From NCBI RefSeq assembly GCF_036373705.1, contig NC_089863.1, positions 9,531,357 through 9,595,356 on the forward strand: DNA of 64,000 bases, in the 5' to 3' direction. Below the pieces are notes generated by a model. That model worked only from the letters and a program-made list of their open reading frames with translations, had not been told where the DNA came from and ran no database searches. Positions 56,215 through 64,000 of the stretch are shown here, piece after piece. Made by a program: the position numbers and the translations under genes. The number at the start of each line of letters is the position of its first letter. Positions within the stretch are counted from its first letter, which is position 1. The stretch comes from Amia ocellicauda. Its lineage: Eukaryota; Chordata; Actinopteri; Amiiformes; Amiidae.

Positions 56215-57356
56215 AAAAGCTAAAGATTTATTTTGTTAAAGATTTAAGTTAAATATCTATATCCGTTAAATGTTCAGTTTGTAAAGCCCATATCTAAGAT
56301 TTAGCTAAATATTTAGTAATAATAAATACAATAAATAAATAAACAAATTTTGCAAAACAGACTTAGCAGTTAAGTTTATATTTGAAATATGTGGGGGGGG
56401 GGGAAGTTTAATTGACTAAATGTGGGGAAAAAAACACAAAAAAACACAAGATTTAAATCTGTCATAAAGGACACACATAAAAGTGCGTGTTTTACATGTG
56501 TTGCTCCATATATTTTAAAACAAGGATTAGCTAAAGATACATAGCACTACTATTGAGCCCAGGCTCTGTGATAATGTCTATCCCTATTAGCATAGCTTAA
56601 TAATTGGAAAACCACTGAATTACATAATTATTTGATTCAGTTGAACACGGTCCAAACTGATACAGGGCTGTTCAGTTCGAAGCACAAAGTTAAACACGCA
56701 GGATTCATATAATGGTAATAATCATAATGAAACAAGCTAAAATGGATTCAGTGTATCTGGACAGACTGAAATCCTAACCAAAAACAACAAAGGAATAGAA
56801 GGAAACCAATAAAATCAGCACATTCAAGAGTCACCTGCGATTGACCAGAGAGCTAAATATTGTTATGTATCGAGATTTTAATCACATGAATTACAACCAC
56901 TCAGAAGCACATTTAACACCTGCTATCCAAGGGGTTGGCAACCCAAATGAGTCCGAGCCATTTCTTCAGTTCAACAATACCGCATCCCAACACCGCAAGA
57001 CAACCCGTTAGCACCCTACCCCCCCACCGCACCCATGCAGCCCCACAAAGCCCCCTAAAACTTGAAGTCTAGAACCGCCCCTGTTTGTATCTAACCTTTC
57101 TAACATTAGATCATATTACTGATTTATAATTGGAAGGCATTAGCTACAATGGAATGGATTCATTTTGTTTGGTTTGTTTGTTATGAATTGCACCATTTCT
57201 AGCATTGTGCCAAGCCTGTCAATTGGACCATTTGGGGTGTTCAACTTAGAATTACTCTACATTTATGAATACAATTCGCATTCCTGTTCGTGACTTATCC
57301 TAAATATATGTATTATTAGATATCTTAACTGTGTTTGAGCTGCACAACCGCCAAAA
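56215..57356. other. Spacer, no gene recognised
   Basis: AT-rich, single-copy in the window; the end near 57,060-57,080 (CTAGAACCGCCCCTG) resembles a hAT terminus. Confidence 0.3.
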
Positions 57357-57745
57357 TGAGATTATAAGCAGGTTTACCAAGAATCGCCAATACATGTGTA
57401 TTTATCTGATTTAGACTATTTGACCAAAGAGCAGGTCCTACATGTGATACGTGCTTTGAGCACATTGGAATGAACAAAGTTCCCAAACAAAGTTTCTGTC
57501 GAGTTGAGCTGACAGTGTTTGTCTGATGAAATGCACAGGCAGAGACCCACCACTCCAGCTTGAAAGTATAATGTCACCTACTCGGGTATTACCATTTTAG
57601 TTTTGCTTGATTTTCACTCGTGTTCAAAACACATATCATATGTAGGACCTCCTCTTTGGTCAAATAGGCTACATCAGATAAATACATATATATTGGCAAT
57701 TCTAGGTAAACCTGCTTAATATAGCCTAATCACATTTTTGCAGTC
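57357..57745. repeat. Imperfect inverted repeat (foldback)
   Basis: The left arm, about 57,357-57,470 (AAGCAGGTTTACC ... CTATTTGACCAAAGAG), pairs with the right arm, about 57,620-57,745 (CTCTTTGGTCAAATAGGC ... GGTAAACCTGCTTA), around a spacer of about 150 bp. Non-coding. Confidence 0.8.
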
Positions 57746-59160
57746 ATGCTGCTTTGAAATGCTGTTAGGATAGCTGAAACATATATTCAGCAAAAGTCAC
57801 AAAGGAGCATGAGAATTGCATTCAGAAATGGAGAGTAATTACAATTTGATCATCCCAAATTGTAAAATTGACCATCTTGGCACAGTTTCTCCCTATTGTT
57901 AACACACATTTGCTGAAACTACATCTCATGTATTAAAAACATTAAAAACTCTAAACACAAAACAGTTAGCCAGTTTCCCCAAACCCCACAGAAATCTTGC
58001 AAAATGAAACACTGTAATCAAAATCATGTACTTGTCATCAGGAGTGAGAAAGGGCCTAATGTGGGTTAATTTATTGTTCAAATTATTAGTTAAGTTAAGG
58101 CGAGCAGTGAGGAACTGAAGTGGTGCTTCTAGACCTGGTGAAGGAGGGACTGAAGTGTGGAGGGGCTACTGGATCGATGCCCCTGGAGCACCGGTGGCAG
58201 AGGACAGGACTACTGTTGTTGATACCCAAGCTAAGTATTTGGTTCTGGCCTTTACCTGGGTCTTGGTTTATCTATGAGGAAAGACAGACCCTGATTGAGA
58301 AGAGAAGCAACACTTAAATGGCTAGAGAAAAGGCCTGGTGGTCCACACTGATCCTGAGCTCAAAGCTGTGAGGAACGCCAGTTATAGGTGGTTGGATATT
58401 ATCTACAAAACCTATTGATCTGTAAAATGACTAGTAATGTCTGATGCCTATTCTGCTGCTCTTCGTTTTGATTAGTGATGCCTTTACCTTTTGTATGCCC
58501 ACAAAAACCTGTAGTAAAAGATCTTGAATTGCACTCCAATATTGTTTCTTGTGTGGTGTATTAAAGACAACATAGGTGAAGTGTATTTCTCTGTGCTAAT
58601 TGTGTGCTGGTGTATCATTAAGAAAGTGGAGACTGATAATAAAGACTGTTTATTGCACCCCTCCCGGCCTTCTGGTACTGTCTCACCTGCAGAGAGGAAG
58701 AAAAGCAAAGCTAAAAAGGAACGTAATTAATCCACTGACTTTGCAGCTGTGGTGGTGGGGGTCCGTCTGGGCAGGGCAGTTCGAAGAGAGCTGGGTCCAG
58801 TGCTGCAGCTGTGGAGAGGAACATTGGAATGGGTGGTGAGACAGGGATGTGGATTGGTGACTGATGGAGTGAATGGAAACTGTGTAACTTTCACCTAGCT
58901 GGACTGATGAACCTCCCCCAAGACCCTGATGCTCTTTCTCTGTGGTCGGCACGCTGGAGGATGAAATGCTGGGGAGCAGTGCCAGGAGGGATTGCTGCCC
59001 GGAGGGACCTGTGTGACCGCCCGAGCTGGGAGCGGTCCTGAAGAGAGTGTTGTGAGTTTTGTACATTGCTTGGAGGAGGAACAGCGATGGGACTGTGCTG
59101 AGCAGAGACTTATTTCCGTAGCAGTTTAATATTAGGTTAACGTTCAGGTCCTTTGCTTTT
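57746..59160. other. Spacer, no gene recognised
   Basis: Possible degraded LTR (AATAAAGACTG near 58,638). A minus-strand open frame of 180 codons (58,683-59,225) is low-complexity and unrecognised, and I do not call it a gene. Confidence 0.3.
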
Positions 59161-59164
59161 ATTT

Positions 59165-59320
59165 GCATTGGGTTAGGGCAGGGATTCCCAAACAAAATTC
59201 CCTGTCCTGCTAGGGTTTGTTCCAACTGAGATCATAATTGCTTAATTGAATCCTTAATTGAATGAATGCAATATAAGGCTCAATTATATAATTAATTAAA
59301 ACCCAGCAGGACAGGGGGTC
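59165..59320. mobile_element. Small hAT-like repeat
   Basis: CAGGGATTCCCAAACAAAAT with CCTGTCCTGCTAGGGTTTG at the left and AAAACCCAGCAGGACAGGG at the right form inverted ends. Confidence 0.5.
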
Positions 59321-59336
59321 ACAAAATACTTCCCGA

Positions 59337-59505
59337 CGGTATTTTCTCCAGTGAGAGCGGGGGTGGGGGGGGGGGGTGCTGATAATGTTTCCTCCGGTGA
59401 GAGTGGGGGGAGGGGGGGTGCTGACTGTGTTTTCTCTGGTGAGAACGAGGGGGGGGGTTGCTGACTGTTCTCTCTGGTGAGGGGGGGGGGCGATGGTGTT
59501 TTCTT
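59337..59505. repeat. G-run minisatellite
   Basis: Four degenerate units of about 40-60 bp, each with TTTTCTC(C/T)(A/G)GTGAGA followed by a run of 7-12 G and GCTGA. Confidence 0.8.
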
Positions 59506-60031
59506 CCAGCTCAGGGCTCCAGGTTGTACCTGTGTCCTATAGGTGCTACTGTATTCATGCCTGAGATTGAATGAGGTTCCTCTCCTCACTTGAATAAGGG
59601 GTGGCATAGCCAGTTGGGGTATAGGGTCACTCTCCCCCTTGGAATAACCCATTGACTTGGGGGGACTTGATTAGCCTGTAGGGGAAAATAATACACAGGG
59701 GGCGGATTGATGCCTATAACCTCATATTGCACAGAGCCCTGTCACTATCAGCCCCTGCTCACCACCGCTCACTTTACCTACCTCTGCTCCAAATGAGATG
59801 CACACAATCACATTAAAAGAACTTGGTGACAACCAATATTACAATAATGTACCATTTAAAACACTACTATCAGAGCCTTCAGTGTAAAGACTAAGACTGT
59901 GTTATATTAAGTTTATGTACTCAAACAAGAAAGGAACACAAATGCAAAAAAGGTTTATATTTCTGCATGACTCAATACATGCAAATGTACAGTAAATTAT
60001 ATTTTACATATGCAAAGGAAGATAAATAGGC
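59506..60031. other. Spacer, nothing recognised
   Basis: No gene or repeat identified. Confidence 0.3.
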
Positions 60032-60603
60032 CTACACTGTACTACTGAACATTGGAACAATGTTAGAAATTGGATAAAGAAACTGGGTAAATACAGGAAA
60101 AACTAAATCATAACTGTCAAGAAAATATGTCAGATGTTCATCAACGTCACAGGCGATGATCTCCCTGCCCAGACAGCGGGGGAGATATCGTCTGGTATGG
60201 TGCATCCACCCCTGACAGGACTCCGCTGGGATGTCTGGACAGACCACCTCCATTCCCTGAAGAAGAGCCATACGCTCATGGGGTTTGCGATCGTACACCT
60301 TCCACCGCCATGTGGAAGAGAACTCCTCTATGGGATTGAGAAATAGAGAAGTGTAAGTCTGGGATGGGCATGGAATCAGTTGCGGACCTGAGCAGCCCGA
60401 TAGAAACTCGTGTTGTCCCAAATGAGAACATGCATGTGCTGCTCAGGATCACCTTGCCCTCTCTGCTCTGGCTGAACAATATTGTTATATAGGGTGCTCA
60501 GGAAATGAAGGAGATCTGCAGTGTGGTCTGGACCCCATTGTGGTTCATAGCTGTGCATATGGTGATACTTGCCCCACGCTGGCCAGTACCTCAATGATAG
60601 CAC
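60032..60603 (-). pseudogene. DDE (IS630-like) transposase C-terminal relic
   Basis: Two overlapping minus-strand frames. HVLIWDNTSFYRAAQVRN (second catalytic Asp region) lies in 60,603-60,379, and LFLNPIEEFSSTWRWKVYDR (catalytic Glu) then CPDIPAESCQGW lie in 60,421-60,035. A frameshift near 60,350-60,390 separates them, and the N-terminal DNA-binding part is absent. Confidence 0.78.
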
Positions 60604-60769
60604 ACTGACAAATTAAGCTCTTTTCTCTTCTCCTCCTCCACCTCTCCCTCTCTCTGCCAATTTTGCTTCCATTGTTCTCCAAGCACAGGTGCTCGCATCT
60701 GTTGCCTTTTATCCGTACTAAAGGTCTGATTGCAAGTCAGTGGGGTATTCCAGCCCCAGTGGTGTGGGA

Positions 60770-60968
60770 TTGTTGTTGAGGTGATGTGGCCCGTCCAGAG
60801 CTCACAGCCTCCACAGAGAGTCGGCACATCACTGTGCTGGAGGGGCATCATGGCCACCAGACACCAGTAGCCAGGAACCTGCGCCAGTGAAGGGGCTGGA
60901 GAGTCACCTGAGAGAGAAGCAGCACGGCAGCAGCAACAGCACGATGTTATCGGTCCAATAATTCACAC
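60770..60968. repeat. Interspersed repeat shared with 50,325-50,535
   Basis: Nearly identical non-coding repeat of unknown class. Confidence 0.6.
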
Positions 60969-61101
60969 CCTGAGAAGGGACGTGCATCTCTCAGCGTGTG
61001 GCTTGCAAGATCTTTAGAAATCTGTCTGTGAATGGTAATTTTGCAAGATATTTAGAAATATGTTTTTGATGGAGGGTGGAGGAGCTGGAATATTTTGCAC
61101 A

Positions 61102-61803
<702 letters not shown>

Positions 61804-62340
61804 CTGCAAGTGGTTTATTACAAGGAGACATAATAAGGGATCACGACAAATTATTTAAAAGCTAAGGTTTGGCCTTTTTCAACACTCCTTTTACTCGTTC
61901 TGCGACTCCGATTGGAGAAGAAAATATTGTAAACAATCAAGTGAGCTGAACTCTTCAATAGTTGGTCTCGATGCCTTGTGTTTTGTTGTCAGTGTATTTT
62001 GCTTCTGGGACTAGTGGAGCTCAAGTTCTGAAGTGCCAATGTGTGCGATTGTGTAAATACCAAACCAGGGGACACGTGACTGCGAAATATGAGATAAGAT
62101 TGCGTTAATACGAGATAACTTTGACCAGAGATATATATATAAGAAATCCCACGTGTATGTGTACTGGGCTGTGTATTAGTGATCATAACCTCACACCTGA
62201 ACACGAATCCCCTGCTATTCATCCTACTCATGGATTAGGGTATAGACTTTTGGGGAGCCAAATTTCAAGCAATTTCAAGCTTATATACAGTAATTAAAAT
62301 GTCTACTATTTTCCTCTCCATGAACTCAATATTTTTATTT
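61804..62340. repeat. RNase-flank block left of gene G
   Basis: Reverse complement of 44,330-45,195 without the solo LTR; non-coding. Confidence 0.65.
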
Positions 62341-62611
62341 ATACACTCTAGTGCCCCCCCCCGGCCGTGTGTGCTATACAGTCCTTGGTTACACAACACT
62401 CTCCCACAACACCAGCTGCTCTGCAAAATACTTTATTTTATATATTTTTTATACTTTTTGTGACGCAGGACACAGACAGCGGGGGGTTGTCAGAGTGAGA
62501 GATGCAGTTCTCAGGAAACTGACACACAGCGTAAAGGCAGAGATAGTTAAAACCACAGATACAGTTTTAAGCATAAGATCTCACAGGAAATCATCGATCA
62601 TTATTGCTGAA
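62341..62611 (-). promoter_or_regulatory. Gene G 3'UTR and poly(A) signal
   Basis: Minus-strand AATAAA at 62,432-62,437; shorter and more diverged than other 3'UTRs. Confidence 0.6.
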
Positions 62612-63094
62612 TCACTGGCAGGGTGGGTTCGCCGGGTTGGGCTGGTTGGTGGTGCTCTGCAAGTGGTCGGGCCGGCAGTGGTTGTCAATGTTGTCGCAGC
62701 CCAGTGTGATGTAGCTCTGGATATGATTGACACTGGTGACAAGACACACATTGAGCCTGTTGCTGCTCCGTACGGTGTACACTGGGAACATCTTAGTGCT
62801 CACACACAGGTTCTCATTGGTGTTCTCCGAGTATCTCCTTCCTCCTCCCCTGCAAACGTTGTTGACGTCCTCCCGAGACGAGGCAATGAAGGTCTGGGTT
62901 GGGAATCGGCCACAGAGTCGTCTGGAAACTAAGAAGCGTTTCCATTCCTGTTTGTTTGTGTTCCTGGGAAAGTCCAGTACGTGCCTGTCGATGAATGTAT
63001 TGTATTGACCTATAGGTACTCGGTTGACGCAGGGCTGGCTCTGGCCGGGGCCGATCGCCAGCACAGCCAACACACACAGCACTGACATCAACAT
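62612..63094 (-). CDS. RNase A-superfamily protein, gene G (diverged)
   Basis: 160-residue minus-strand protein; ATG at 63,094 just after the acceptor (intron 63,101-63,302). Signal peptide identical to B for its first 20 residues. The mature protein has IDRHV (His12), CGRFPTQTFI, VNNVC, NLC, NVC, LGC, then CRPDHL in which the residue after the His119 equivalent is Leu where the others have Phe, and a C-terminal PPCQ. Eight cysteines are conserved. The region between helix 1 and CGRF is one residue shorter than in B. Together with F it is the most diverged copy, with intact promoter, splice sites and frame. Confidence 0.88.
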   Translation of the reverse strand: MLMSVLCVLAVLAIGPGQSQPCVNRVPIGQYNTFIDRHVLDFPRNTNKQEWKRFLVSRRLCGRFPTQTFIASSREDVNNVCRGGGRRYSENTNENLCVSTKMFPVYTVRSSNRLNVCLVTSVNHIQSYITLGCDNIDNHCRPDHLQSTTNQPNPANPPCQ

Positions 63095-63302
63095 CTTCAC
63101 CTGGGGAGACAGGACAGAGAGAGAGGAAGGGAGAGAGAGAGAGAGGGAAGGAGAGATGAGAGAGACGGTTACTGTTCCTGTGAAGTGTGCTTTAACAAAC
63201 TCAGAGAGCCATATAGAGAAAAACTATGACAGACAGAGAGAGAGAAATACAAATACATGTTCTAACAGAGATAAAATACAAGCTCAAATTGAGACACTTC
63301 AC

Positions 63303-63450
63303 CTGGAGAGAAACGCAGAGAGAGTTCGCTGGCGGTGGGTCTGGTCTGAAGCGGTCGAGTGTGAGTGCCGCACTGAGGGTCTGTGTGCTTATATACTGCC
63401 CCTCTGAGCTCACACTGCCAGTAAGGACTCAGTGTGAATTTCACAACTCA
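63303..63450 (-). promoter_or_regulatory. Gene G promoter and untranslated exon 1
   Basis: Minus-strand TATATAA at 63,389-63,395; exon 1 ends at 63,303 with donor GTGAAG. Confidence 0.72.
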
Positions 63451-63552
63451 ACACAATCTCTATCACACATACTGACCCTCTCTCTCTCTAACACTCACTC
63501 ACACACACTCTCACTCACACACACACACACACATACATACAGACACACTCAA

Positions 63553-63690
63553 ATTCAAAACAAGCATTATTGACATGACAAGTTTACACAAGTGTTGCCA
63601 AAGCATTTACAGATATAGCAAAGAGAAAATAAATACATTAATAAAATGAAAGAACAAAATGTACAGTTCTTGTACATGCATGTCCAGACG
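63553..63690 (-). mobile_element. LINE 3' tail upstream of gene G
   Basis: Reverse complement of the tail at 7861-8041, next to a (CA)n tract. Confidence 0.6.
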
Positions 63691-64000
63691 TCCACAGGGC
63701 TGCTGGGCTGTGTTGGAGCTAAAGCCACTATTGAAGAGTCAATGCTGCTGTCAGATTGCTGGACAAAGGCCGTCTCTCTGGCGTCTCTTCCCATTATCAA
63801 TGCATTACAGAAGCACAAGGGACAGCCCTGACCCCTGCTAGTAAACCTGTATAAAGAGGTCCTGGAGACTCAGAGCCTCTCTCCTGCCCGCGTCTGGCAC
63901 TGGGATGAAACCAGAATTGCCATGAAACTGCGCCAGTGAAGGGGCTGGAAAGTCCCCTGAGTCCCCTGAGTTACCTAGTCTGCTCTGGTCTGTAACTGAT
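63691..64000. repeat. Unclassified block shared with 35,186-35,520
   Basis: Nearly identical to the block upstream of gene D; runs off the window end. Confidence 0.5.

Noticed and set aside
58683-59225. 180-codon minus-strand frame
   Set aside because: Serine/histidine-rich composition, no domain recognised, and no splice or promoter context.
63646-63831. Short conserved frame with ATIEESMLLSDCWTKA, also near 35,200
   Set aside because: Present twice through duplication of the upstream block and in different reading continuity; no family recognised, so not called as a gene.

Overview
The window is repeat-rich vertebrate DNA, most consistent with a ray-finned fish. It carries intron-containing genes with TATA promoters and poly(A) signals, several Tc1/mariner families (including a DD36E 'Intruder' type), L2- and CR1-like LINEs, a Penelope-type GIY-YIG relic, solo LTRs, MITEs and simple repeats. 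I cannot name the species. No bacterial operon, CRISPR array, rRNA or intact tRNA gene was seen.

The only recognisable host genes are one expanded family of secreted ribonuclease A-superfamily proteins. Six have an open coding exon: A 1-471 (+, 5' end outside the window), B 8524-9009 (+), C 17078-17563 (+), D 30192-30677 (-), F 53290-53775 (-) and G 62612-63094 (-). There is one pseudogene, E (43746-43978, +), and one crumb near 37,680. The genes share an architecture: TATA box, short untranslated exon 1, intron, then a single coding exon with signal peptide, mature protein and 3'UTR. All copies keep both catalytic histidines. None has the canonical Cys-Lys (Lys41) motif, and the cysteine set is rearranged relative to pancreatic RNase A.

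Layout: 1-17,092 is two nearly identical 8.54-kb head-to-tail units. Each starts in the coding exon and ends in the intron/promoter of the next copy. A third, longer unit runs from 17,093 to about 29,600. It keeps 3.67 kb that units 1 and 2 lack and carries its own 1.2-kb Intruder transposon. Next comes gene D in reverse orientation, its intron inflated to 4.1 kb by a degraded LINE. A CR1-like LINE fragment and an inverted 3.9-kb copy of the unit's intergenic part, without a gene, follow (37.73-41.63 kb). Pseudogene E, a solo-LTR/L2-rich stretch (44.3-49.7 kb), an orphan copy of the RNase downstream flank (50.8-52.0 kb), gene F, a transposon-rich spacer (54.2-61.8 kb) and gene G complete the window.

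The picture is a young, still rearranging RNase cluster. The tandem copies look recently amplified or homogenised, whereas D, F and G are progressively diverged. Mobile elements that are filled in one copy and empty in another allow part of the history to be read from the sequence. Functional statements about the RNases rest on family knowledge plus visible residues. No activity can be measured here.
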